Origin: an uncultured Clostridia bacterium
Lineage (GTDB): Bacteria > Bacillota > Clostridia > Christensenellales > CAG-1252
Direction: 5' to 3'
DNA length: 5,806 bases
NCBI GenBank assembly: GCA_946626795.1
Contig: CAMOUZ010000075.1
Span: 1 to 5,806 of the forward strand
In this document: positions 1 through 5,806 of the stretch, piece by piece
How positions within the stretch are numbered: position 1 is the first letter of the stretch
Layout of the letters: every line of letters starts with the position of its first letter
Notes under the pieces: generated by a model
Seen by the model: only the letters and a program-made list of their open reading frames with translations
What the model was told of the DNA's origin: nothing
The model's database searches: none
Translations under genes and position numbers: made by a program

Positions 1-622
1 AAAATCGGAAGAGCCGAAAGCGGAGCCGACGGTGATCGAATCGAATGAGGAGGAGTCAGCCGTGAGCGTTTTTACGTCGGAAGGATATTTTCAAGCGGAT
101 CTTCGCGGAGGCTTCGATGCGGCGCTGGTCCGTCGCGTGGAAGAGAAGGTTGGATCGAAAGCGGGTGATGATTATGATCTTTTTTCCACGGAAGGAAAGA
201 TGCAGCCTCTTACGGAGTCGCTTGACGAAAAGGAACTCTCGTACGTGCTCTCCGAAATGATCGTCGCCTATACAGGTTCCCTGCCGATCAAGGGAAAATT
301 GGCAGAAATTTCCATCGAAAGAAAGGGGGATTTCCTCCTCGGAAAGATCTGGGTGGAGGTGCGTTTCGAGGAGCTGGCGGAGAAGTATCATATGGACTCG
401 ATCCCGACGGAAGCGCTCTTCTGCATTACGATACCGATTCAATTGGAAAATTCGGAAATTTCCGTACTTTCCGAGGAAATAGAACTCAAAAGCGAAAGCC
501 ATGCGATCCCCGATGTATTGCTGATCTTCGGCTGTAATGTCGTCTTCGGAAAACAAGATCATCGCGCGGTTTTCGGGAGCGTCGTCAAAAACGTTTTGGT
601 GAACGCGGGAATTTATCATTAA
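1..622 (+). CDS. Hypothetical protein, C-terminal part (5' end outside the window), weakly YpmS/DUF2140-like
   Basis: The frame read from base 2 is open from the left edge to TAA at 620-622, so the gene probably begins upstream. The first 20 codons encode an acidic linker rich in Glu, Pro and Ser (KSEEPKAEPTVIESNEEESA). A mixed alpha/beta domain follows. It has a predicted helix around 215-271 (ESLDEKELSYVLSEMI), alternating hydrophobic strands around 280-370 (KGKLAEISIERKGDFLLGKIWVEV, shown only in outline by its I/V/L alternation), more strands around 420-480, and a last helical stretch ending NVLVNAGIYH. The pattern 'helix with EKEL, then strands, then strand pair, then C-terminal helix' recalls YpmS/DUF2140 membrane-anchored extracytoplasmic proteins, but this is a shape impression, not a motif match. 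No signal peptide or membrane segment is visible inside the window; one could lie upstream. Codon use in the linker matches the rest of the gene, which favours the upstream extension. The alternative is a 186-codon gene starting at GTG 62, preceded by AGGAGG at 48-53. Coding status is likely; the function is unknown. Confidence 0.75.
   Translation, partial: KSEEPKAEPTVIESNEEESAVSVFTSEGYFQADLRGGFDAALVRRVEEKVGSKAGDDYDLFSTEGKMQPLTESLDEKELSYVLSEMIVAYTGSLPIKGKLAEISIERKGDFLLGKIWVEVRFEELAEKYHMDSIPTEALFCITIPIQLENSEISVLSEEIELKSESHAIPDVLLIFGCNVVFGKQDHRAVFGSVVKNVLVNAGIYH
48..53 (+). promoter_or_regulatory. Possible Shine-Dalgarno before in-frame GTG 62 (alternative start)
   Basis: AGGAGG lies 8 bases upstream of GTG at 62-64, which is in the frame of the first gene, so a 186-residue product could start there. 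The same bases also arise simply from three consecutive GAG glutamate codons in the acidic linker, so the match may be fortuitous. The other two frames over this stretch stop at TGA 33-35 and TGA 46-48, either of which could be the end of a separate upstream gene. Confidence 0.3.
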
Positions 623-626
623 AGTA

Positions 627-655
627 TTGCACGCGCGCGTAAAATGTGCTATTAT
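627..655 (+). promoter_or_regulatory. Sigma-70/SigA-type promoter for the giant surface-protein gene
   Basis: A -35 box TTGCAC (627-632) and a -10 box TATTAT (650-655) are separated by exactly 17 bases. Each differs from the consensus (TTGACA, TATAAT) by two and one bases respectively. Transcription would start near 661-663, giving a leader of about 28 bases that includes the ribosome site at 680-684. The -35 box begins only five bases after the stop codon of the preceding gene. The spacer includes the palindrome ACGCGCGCGT, which could affect promoter geometry or bind a regulator. Confidence 0.6.
631..640. repeat. 10-bp perfect palindrome inside the promoter spacer
   Basis: ACGCGCGCGT reads the same on both strands and lies between the -35 and -10 boxes. 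A 9-of-10 copy, ATGCGCGCGT, occurs exactly 60 bases downstream at 691-700, over the start codon of the giant gene. Alternating GC runs arise easily by chance, so a role as operator is only a possibility. Confidence 0.3.
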
Positions 656-662
656 TACTATG

Positions 663-668
663 TATAAT
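663..668 (+). promoter_or_regulatory. Alternative -10 box TATAAT
   Basis: This is a perfect TATAAT preceded directly by TG, but the spacing is not that of a true extended -10 (TGnTATAAT). The hexamer 17 bases upstream (TAAAAT, 640-645) is a poor -35 box. A start from here would fall near 675 and leave only a few bases before the Shine-Dalgarno sequence. It is either a secondary promoter element or part of the AT-rich initial transcribed region. Confidence 0.25.
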
Positions 669-679
669 TATCTACGCAT

Positions 680-684
680 AGGAG
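680..684 (+). promoter_or_regulatory. Shine-Dalgarno site of the giant gene
   Basis: AGGAG is followed by a six-base spacer (TGCATA) and ATG at 691. An in-frame TAG at 679-681 excludes any start further upstream, so the ribosome site and that stop together fix the start at 691. Confidence 0.85.
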
Positions 685-690
685 TGCATA

Positions 691-798
691 ATGCGCGCGT
701 TACATACAAACAAAAAAAACATTTGCTTATTGATTTCGCTCTTGCTTTTGACGGCATTGCTCTTGGGCGTAGTGATTGCGCTCCCATTCGCGCAGGCG
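691..798 (+). other. Sec signal peptide of the giant protein (residues 1-36)
   Basis: The n-region carries R2, K8 and K9. The hydrophobic core spans residues 11-30 and is rich in Leu, Ile and Val (ICLLISLLLLTALLLGVVIA). The c-region LPFAQA ends in A34-Q35-A36, a standard signal peptidase I site before E37. C12 sits inside the core and not in a lipobox, so a lipoprotein is unlikely. The segment shows that the product is exported. Confidence 0.9.
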
Positions 799-3700
799 GA
801 GCCTTCTTCCGGTGCTTTGTATATATCCGCCGATTTGACATTTAACGCCGATACCGAGCTCGGAGTTCCCGTAAAGAATACGGGCGACGTGCTTCCCGAT
901 ACCATTGTTTATAAAGGCGGCGCGGCGTATGATTTTTCTTTCAGACTTTATGAGAAGACGGAGACGGGGCATTGGACGGAGAGTTCGGAAGACGGCTCGA
1001 AGTTCGATCTCCTCTTCGACGGACAAGCCACGCCCCCCACCGCAATCGGCACCTATACGGCGCAAGTCGTGGCGAATCGTTGGGTGGTCGGTTATAAATA
1101 TGCCTCGAAAGGGGGAGACGTCTCCGTGATCTCCGACGTTGTGATCGGGGAGAAGACTTTCTCGATCGTTCCGGAGACGGTTTCTCTCGTCGTGCCCGCT
1201 TTGGACGAGAAGACCTCCGTCATTCGCACGGACGGTTTGCGCGCCTCGGATATTTCCGACGGGCTTTCGGTTCTTGTCGGTTCCGCGGTTCTTGCCGCAG
1301 AAGAGTATGAGATCTCTTTTGAGACGGTGTCGGAGACGCCCGTCGCGGCGAGCGATCTCCTCTCTGCGGGCGCGTATCGCGTAAAGGTCGTCCTTCATGA
1401 TCAAGCGCATGGGCTCAGCGCGGAGCATGAAGCGGCGCTTTCACTTACGGCGTTGCCGCCCGATCGCACGCTGTCTCGGGAGTTTACGGTCGTGGACGCG
1501 TTGAATGAGTTTGCTTTGTCGCTGACCTCTGTTTATGAGGGTGACGCCGACGCTGATTCCGAGGTGTATCTTGCTACCTCTCTCGGTACGGCGTCTTATA
1601 CGACGTCCGTTTTGAAAGTCGCGGATGCCTCTGCGGAGATGAAGGTTTATAACGTTTTTTCCGCCACGGCGGGTTCTGCGTCCGATCGTTACAAGGCGTT
1701 TCCCGCAGGTAGCTACCTTTATCGCGTGAGCTTTACGGCGGATTATGATCCCCTCGGCGTCAAAAACGGCGACGTGATCGATCTGCCTTTTACGGTGCGT
1801 CCGATCCCTTATGTCGTTAAGTACAGAAAGAATCAAAGCGTAAGTGATTTTCTTGATTATTTGGTCATCAATACGGACGCTGCGGAGTCCGTTGCGCTGG
1901 ATCCTTATTTCTTCGATGCCGAGAGCGGGGCTCCGATCTCCGATCGTTTCAGAAATAACGAGAGCGAAAAATATGAAGTCAAGTATTGGAAATATGTCGC
2001 TTCGTCCGGGACGTGGAATGCCGAGCCGGCGCCTGCATTGCCCGGGAGATATAAAGTGAAAGTTTCGTTGAAAACGGGCGAGGTGAATAAAGTCGTCTTG
2101 GGGGCGTATACGATCGGGGCGGGCAGCACGCTCGATGAAAAGGAGTTCCAGATCATCGCGAACGAGAGCCTCACCGTCAGCGCTGCTAATGACAGCAAGA
2201 GTTATTATACGGGCGAAGGCGTTCCTCCGACACTTGATTTCAAGTCAAGCGTGATGAGTTTCGACGTCACCTCCTTGGAAGGTAAATATGCCTTGTCGTA
2301 CGAAGGTCTCGCTGCGACGCCGACAAATGTCGGAGATTATTGTTATATCGTGACCTTTACGGAAGACGTTGAGGAGCTTGACGTGCATGCGGGCGATACC
2401 TATCGCGGCACGTATAGTATCGTGTACGAGACGCTTGGCGTTACGTATGCGGACGGGGAGGTCTCCTTCACGCATAACGGAGCGGCGTTTGCCGAGCTCG
2501 ATGCCCTGCAAAAGGGTGTGGATTATACCTTGACGTATTATCTTTGCACGGATGAAGGCGTGCTCTTGCATAAGCTCGCGGGCGCAACGGAGCCGACGGC
2601 GGACGGCTTGTATGTCGCCATGGTGAAATTCGCCGCTTCCGTGAATGAGAACGCGGTTTGCAAAGTTTGCAATATAAAGAAGGACGACGTCGCGATTTTC
2701 CGTTTTGAAAACAGGACGGACATTGCGGGCATTCGACCTTTTGACGTCGCTTTCGAGTATGACGGCGGCGCAAAGATCCCTTCGATCGCGTTTAAATCGC
2801 AAAACGGCGGAGATCTTGCTCTTGTCGAATACGTCGATTATACCGTCGCTTATTTCAAGGAGACCTTGGAAGCAAACGTTTCTGTTTATAAGCCTTGCGG
2901 TTATCCGATGCTCGCGGGGAAGTATAAGCGTGTCGTGACTTTCCTGAAAAGCGACAATGCGCGGGGTATAGTCCGCGGCACTTTTAAAGCGCAGACCTTC
3001 ACCGTCGCGGCACAATCCGTTTCCGTTGTCCGTACGGATGCGGGAGAATTTGTCTATGACGGAGAAGAAAAAGCGGTCGAAGTCGAGCTTCGAGTGACGA
3101 AGACGGATAAGCCGTTTGTCGGTGTGATCGATACGGATTATACCGTCACCTATAACGCCACGCCCGTAGCGGTGGATTCCGATCTCCTTACGCCGGACGT
3201 TATCGACGAATATACCGCCACGGTTACGGTCGTGAAAGCGGGCAGTTATGATCTCACGGGGGCGACGATCTCTTTCGGTATCGCGCCGCTTCGTTTGACC
3301 GCGGTCTTCACCACGCCGACGGGCGCCGACGCGATGTACTCCGGAGAGAATATCGCGCCCACGAGTCTTGAATATCGCGTGGAAAACGGCGAGAAATACA
3401 GGGACAAGCTTTATACGGCGGCGCTTTTGAAATCCAGCTCGGAGAATAAGCTCGATCTTTCGGAGTCTGCGCCCGTTTATTCCCCCGATGCGCCGCAAGA
3501 GCCGGGTTGGTATGATTGCACGGTGACCATCGGGAATAAAAATGTCTTGTTCGGCTATGACGATGAGTCGAATCCGATCCGTTCTGCCACCTGCACGTAT
3601 CGCATTACGCCTTGCGAAGTGGATGTCGTCTTCCATTTCACGGGGGAGTCCTCAACGCCTTATTATACGGGCGCGCAGACGGGTGTCACGCAAGTGGAGT

Positions 3701-5806
3701 TTTATGCGAAGAATAAAGTCGCGCCGCTTTCGCTTTGGACGCTTGGCACGGATTACACCATTTCCTATTATTCTTGCAGTTACGATGGAAAGCAGGATCA
3801 TAATTACGAGTCCGATGAGCCTCCCATCGCTTTGGGCTATTACTTCGCGCGCCTTACTTTTAAAGAAGGATTTGCGGAGAACACTCGCTATACCATCGTG
3901 GATGGTTACGACGCTGAAAACGCGCCTTTGTCGAATGTGAAGGCGGGCGCTTATGTAGACGGACGTTACCGTATCATTCCGCAGACGGAGCTTTCGGCGA
4001 GCGCCGAGGTCTTGAATGAATACGTCGGCAATGATATTTATAAGTTCGTCGAGTTTTCTTATGTCAGCAACGGGTATTTCAAAGTGGATTCCTTGGCGAC
4101 GAAATCCATCTCCGTTTCCTATAATGACGGCGAGTCGGTGACGGCGGCTGACTTTTTAGAACGCGATGACGGCGTAAAGGTTTTGCGGAGTGATCCCGGC
4201 GAGTATACCGTAACGTATACATTTAAGGAGAATACGGGATATCGGATCACCTCCACGGCGGGCGGCGTCCTGACCTCTGCGAATAATATCTACATCTCGG
4301 AAGGCGATACGCTCTCTTACACGTATGTTTTCGTCGCACAGAAAGCGCTCACGATCGATTGGGGCTTTGCGGACGAAGTGTATTATGACGGCACGCCGAA
4401 AGCGTCATCTCCCTTGTTTGAGACGGAGCAGTCGGCGGGCGTTTACGCCTATGTGAACCTGCAAGAGAGGTCGCATTATCTCATCTATTATTATGCCGTG
4501 ACACAGGAAGGAGAGGATAAAGTTTATACCAAGTTGAGCTCCGCTCCGACCGATCCGGGCGATTATGTCGCGGAGTTCGTTTTGCAAGGCGATTTTCCCG
4601 CTTATAAGTACGGCGACACTGTGCTTCGTCAAGAGAATTTCACATTGAAATCCGCGGCGGGCGAGGCGGCGACGGCGCCTGCATATCCTTATACGATCAA
4701 GAAAGCGGTTTTGACGCTCGACGGCGTCTCCGTTGCGAATAAGTATTTTGACGGAACGACGAAAGCGACGCTTTCGGGCGGTATCGTTTTAAAGGAAACG
4801 GGGAAGGGAAAGATCGTGTCCGAGCCTGTCTTTACGGGCGAGCTCAAAGGCGCGTTCGAGACGAAGTTCCCCGCCGAGAAAGTCACGTTCGTTTTGGATG
4901 AGACGGCGGAAGGCTTCTTTGCGCTTTCCGTAGCTTCGGCGAAATATTATGACGTCGTGATCCCCGAGCTTTCCGCTTGTATTGCTCCCGCGATCGTTAC
5001 GGTCACGCCCACGCAGACTTCCGGGCAATACGATTTTGCCAAGGTGGATAATTATATCCATTATGAGGTGTCTCTTGCGGATGAAGCCGTGCTCGCGAAA
5101 TTGTCTCTTACGAAGGAAGACCTTCTGACGGGCGAGCTTTATCGTCAGAGCGGCATCACCGTCGGCGAGTATAATATTTACAGCGATCGAATCGGTTTTG
5201 CGACGGCAGTGACCTTGCCAAGTGGCTATGAAGGGAAGTCGCTGTCTGATCTCTTTGCGCTCGTCGTCGTCTCTAAGAAATACCGCATCTTGCCGCGCGC
5301 CGTCACCGTGCAGATCCTGTCCTATGAGAAGCCTTACGGCGAGGAAGATCCCGAGTATGACTTCAAGGTGGAAAAAGGCTCTTTCTTGGAGGGCGATCAG
5401 TTGATCGTCGATCTCGAACGCACCAAGCAAGGGGAGAATGTCGGGACGTATCGGATCGAGAATGTTTCCGATATCCAAGTCTTAAATGCTTCGGGTGGGG
5501 ATATCACTGCGAATTATTCCGTGACGATCCTTCGCGGTTCTTTGACCATTGTGCGCAAGAAGATCAAGATCGCGCCGCCTTCGCAAACGCCCACGTATCT
5601 TAAAGGTTTCGATCCTTATAATGTCGGCGTTTTGGATATGGATCACGACGAAAAGAACGTCACGAAAGAGTACGTGACCGAGCCCGAAGGAGATAGGGTC
5701 GCGGGAAAGCTTTCTTACAAAGCGACGGACGATCCCGATGTCTTTATGATCACGATCGGCACGGTGCGTATCGTGAATAAAGACGGAAAGGACGTCAGCT
5801 CGAATT
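691..5806 (+). CDS. Giant secreted modular surface protein with MBG/YDG-type repeats, N-terminal 1705 residues (3' end outside the window)
   Basis: One frame runs from ATG 691 to the right edge without a stop, giving at least 1705 residues. In-frame TAG at 679-681 and AGGAG at 680-684 set the start. The product begins with a Sec signal peptide (residues 1-36) and continues as a long array of beta-rich modules. About twelve diverged units occupy residues 41-1338, followed by a YDG-type module (1339-1433), a degenerate MBG-like module (1434-1535), an MBG_2-type module (1536-1623) and the start of another (1624 onward). Two motifs recur: a Y-x-G or YDG near the start of a unit and G-x-Y near its end. 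No catalytic motif or transmembrane helix is seen after the signal peptide. Ten cysteines remain in the mature part, nine of them between 551 and 1029. MBG and YDG modules are known from large bacterial surface proteins and are generally viewed as stalk or adhesin-like spacers. The inferred role is a cell-surface stalk or adhesin. The anchor (LPXTG, S-layer motif or C-terminal helix) would lie past the window. It has its own promoter, so it need not be co-transcribed with the preceding gene. Confidence 0.93.
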   Translation, partial: MRALHTNKKNICLLISLLLLTALLLGVVIALPFAQAEPSSGALYISADLTFNADTELGVPVKNTGDVLPDTIVYKGGAAYDFSFRLYEKTETGHWTESSEDGSKFDLLFDGQATPPTAIGTYTAQVVANRWVVGYKYASKGGDVSVISDVVIGEKTFSIVPETVSLVVPALDEKTSVIRTDGLRASDISDGLSVLVGSAVLAAEEYEISFETVSETPVAASDLLSAGAYRVKVVLHDQAHGLSAEHEAALSLTALPPDRTLSREFTVVDALNEFALSLTSVYEGDADADSEVYLATSLGTASYTTSVLKVADASAEMKVYNVFSATAGSASDRYKAFPAGSYLYRVSFTADYDPLGVKNGDVIDLPFTVRPIPYVVKYRKNQSVSDFLDYLVINTDAAESVALDPYFFDAESGAPISDRFRNNESEKYEVKYWKYVASSGTWNAEPAPALPGRYKVKVSLKTGEVNKVVLGAYTIGAGSTLDEKEFQIIANESLTVSAANDSKSYYTGEGVPPTLDFKSSVMSFDVTSLEGKYALSYEGLAATPTNVGDYCYIVTFTEDVEELDVHAGDTYRGTYSIVYETLGVTYADGEVSFTHNGAAFAELDALQKGVDYTLTYYLCTDEGVLLHKLAGATEPTADGLYVAMVKFAASVNENAVCKVCNIKKDDVAIFRFENRTDIAGIRPFDVAFEYDGGAKIPSIAFKSQNGGDLALVEYVDYTVAYFKETLEANVSVYKPCGYPMLAGKYKRVVTFLKSDNARGIVRGTFKAQTFTVAAQSVSVVRTDAGEFVYDGEEKAVEVELRVTKTDKPFVGVIDTDYTVTYNATPVAVDSDLLTPDVIDEYTATVTVVKAGSYDLTGATISFGIAPLRLTAVFTTPTGADAMYSGENIAPTSLEYRVENGEKYRDKLYTAALLKSSSENKLDLSESAPVYSPDAPQEPGWYDCTVTIGNKNVLFGYDDESNPIRSATCTYRITPCEVDVVFHFTGESSTPYYTGAQTGVTQVEFYAKNKVAPLSLWTLGTDYTISYYSCSYDGKQDHNYESDEPPIALGYYFARLTFKEGFAENTRYTIVDGYDAENAPLSNVKAGAYVDGRYRIIPQTELSASAEVLNEYVGNDIYKFVEFSYVSNGYFKVDSLATKSISVSYNDGESVTAADFLERDDGVKVLRSDPGEYTVTYTFKENTGYRITSTAGGVLTSANNIYISEGDTLSYTYVFVAQKALTIDWGFADEVYYDGTPKASSPLFETEQSAGVYAYVNLQERSHYLIYYYAVTQEGEDKVYTKLSSAPTDPGDYVAEFVLQGDFPAYKYGDTVLRQENFTLKSAAGEAATAPAYPYTIKKAVLTLDGVSVANKYFDGTTKATLSGGIVLKETGKGKIVSEPVFTGELKGAFETKFPAEKVTFVLDETAEGFFALSVASAKYYDVVIPELSACIAPAIVTVTPTQTSGQYDFAKVDNYIHYEVSLADEAVLAKLSLTKEDLLTGELYRQSGITVGEYNIYSDRIGFATAVTLPSGYEGKSLSDLFALVVVSKKYRILPRAVTVQILSYEKPYGEEDPEYDFKVEKGSFLEGDQLIVDLERTKQGENVGTYRIENVSDIQVLNASGGDITANYSVTILRGSLTIVRKKIKIAPPSQTPTYLKGFDPYNVGVLDMDHDEKNVTKEYVTEPEGDRVAGKLSYKATDDPDVFMITIGTVRIVNKDGKDVSSN
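811..4704 (+). repeat. Array of about 12 diverged beta-sandwich-like units (residues 41-1338)
   Basis: The repeat is visible only in protein. A Y-x-G type motif opens most units: Y74-K-G, Y282-E-G, Y506-T-G, N596-G, Y690-D-G, Y789-D-G, Y883-S-G, Y992-T-G, Y1111-V-G and Y1232-D-G. Many units carry a central strand like DYTVxY (D611, D716, D816, D1021). A G-x-Y plus alternating hydrophobics closes them, with the glycine at 120, 227, 340, 452, 548, 639, 743, 939, 1049, 1170 and 1290; at 840 it is replaced by Glu. Spacing is 91-121 residues. Units end in strands such as FSIVP, FTVRP, YRITP, YRIIP and YTIKK. The layout matches MBG-like or bacterial Ig-like modules, but most units lack the full family signature. 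Unit boundaries are approximate, and no long nucleotide repeats were seen, so the array is old rather than recently amplified. Confidence 0.7.
4705..4989 (+). other. YDG-type domain (residues 1339-1433) in the giant protein
   Basis: The module opens with KYFDGTTKATL at residues 1351-1361, which matches the hallmark K-x-Y-D-G-T-T-x-A-T-L of YDG domains, with F in place of the second Y-type position. It continues through a segment with FTGELKG and a closing strand before SACIAP at 1428-1433. Its length of about 95 residues is usual for such modules. YDG domains occur in tandem with MBG domains in bacterial surface proteins; no enzymatic role is known to me. Confidence 0.7.
4990..5295 (+). other. 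Degenerate MBG-like domain (residues 1434-1535)
   Basis: The unit starts AIVTVTPTQTSGQYDF, continues with a segment containing LTGELYRQSG, and has the typical V-G-E-Y-N-I (1491-1496) that in MBG modules follows the L-x-R segment. It ends with KKYRILP before the next module. The opening Y-G-D/Y-G-E motif of canonical MBG_2 modules is missing, and the stretch between the G-E-Y motif and the end is longer than usual, so the family call is tentative. Confidence 0.45.
5296..5559 (+). other. MBG_2-type domain (residues 1536-1623)
   Basis: This is the most canonical module in the protein. It has AVTVQI as first strand, K-P-Y-G-E-E-D-P-E-Y-D-F (1547-1558; compare the family's K-x-Y-G-D-x-D-P), the L-x-G-D-x-L segment (FLEGDQL), an L-x-R (LER) followed by N-V-G-T-Y-R-I (1583-1589), and the closing ITANYSVTILRGSLTIV. 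The N-Y-x-V-x-x-x-x-G-x-L-x-I ending is the family's signature. The length of 88 residues is normal. Confidence 0.8.
5560..5806 (+). other. Start of a further MBG/YDG-like module, cut by the window edge
   Basis: After KIKIAPPSQTPTYLKGFDPY the segment runs through EGDRVAGKLSYKA and IGTVRIVNKDGKDVSSN. The last residues match the point where sister modules read GGDITANYSV, so the expected next residues are N/Y and a closing G-x-L-x-I strand. The array therefore continues beyond the window. Confidence 0.55.

Noticed and set aside
56..619. A 187-codon open frame on the - strand opposite the first gene
   Set aside because: Its product is Arg/Phe-rich without structure-like patterning. The + strand frame has matching codon use and plausible alternation of helix and strand.
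644..667. Tiny leader peptide MCYYYYV as a possible attenuator
   Set aside because: Its ATG lies upstream of the predicted transcription start and its codons are the -10 region. There is no ribosome site and no terminator/antiterminator pair after it.
662..675. Weak inverted repeat (GTA...TAC around ATAATTAT) in the leader
   Set aside because: It is short and AT-rich, without a stable stem or T-run. It is better explained by the -10-like TATAAT than by a terminator or riboswitch.
627..845. A 72-codon + strand frame overlapping the promoter and the start of the giant gene
   Set aside because: It overlaps the promoter boxes and the signal-peptide coding region in another frame, has no proper ribosome site and no recognisable product.
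727..1428. A 233-codon open frame on the - strand, with similar ones at 1441-1836 and 4789-5478
   Set aside because: All are antisense to the giant gene and very rich in Arg and His. They are reverse-complement shadows of its codon bias.
2245..3636. A 463-codon open frame on the - strand
   Set aside because: It lies entirely inside the giant + strand gene, has an Arg/His/Ile-rich composition without any domain, and is explained by the scarcity of TTA, CTA and TCA codons on the sense strand. The + frame has a signal peptide, recognisable modules and a ribosome site.
2836..3771. Recurring GATTATACC / GATTACACC stretches as DNA repeats
   Set aside because: These encode the recurring DYT strand motif in equivalent places of separate modules. 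The similarity does not extend into flanking DNA, so they reflect protein-level conservation and not a DNA element.

Overview
This window carries the end of one gene and the start of a very long second gene, both on the + strand, separated by a 68-base gap that contains a good sigma-70-type promoter. It looks bacterial: Shine-Dalgarno sites, dense coding, roughly half G+C by eye, and codon use favouring GCG, ACG, TCG, GAT/GAC and GAA/GAG. The combination of a Sec signal peptide and MBG/YDG-type modules in one giant protein is common in uncultured Clostridia (Bacillota; Christensenellales-like gut lineages would fit). The lineage is an inference, not something the sequence proves.

Layout. (1) Bases 1-622 hold the 3' part of a hypothetical gene. 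An acidic, Glu/Pro/Ser-rich linker leads into a domain of about 180 residues alternating predicted helix and strand, loosely like the YpmS/DUF2140 type of extracytoplasmic protein. Its true start is unclear: the frame is open to the left edge, but an AGGAGG sits 8 bases before an in-frame GTG at 62. (2) Bases 623-690 hold TTGCAC-17 bp-TATTAT, a second TATAAT, an AGGAG ribosome site, and no visible terminator. (3) Bases 691 to the right edge form one uninterrupted frame of at least 1705 codons. It encodes a secreted, probably cell-surface protein: an N-terminal signal peptide (cleavage AQA|E after residue 36), then about a dozen strongly diverged beta-sandwich-like repeats of 90-120 residues, then a recognisable YDG-type module, a degenerate MBG-like module, a clear MBG_2-type module and the beginning of another. 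The stop codon and any cell-wall or membrane anchor lie beyond the window.

Together the genes suggest a cell-envelope locus: a possibly membrane-attached hypothetical protein followed by an independently promoted giant surface stalk or adhesin-like protein. I found no RNA genes, CRISPR arrays, insertion sequences, attachment sites or catalytic motifs, and no evidence of a new multi-gene system. The most noteworthy item is the diverged modular array of the giant protein.
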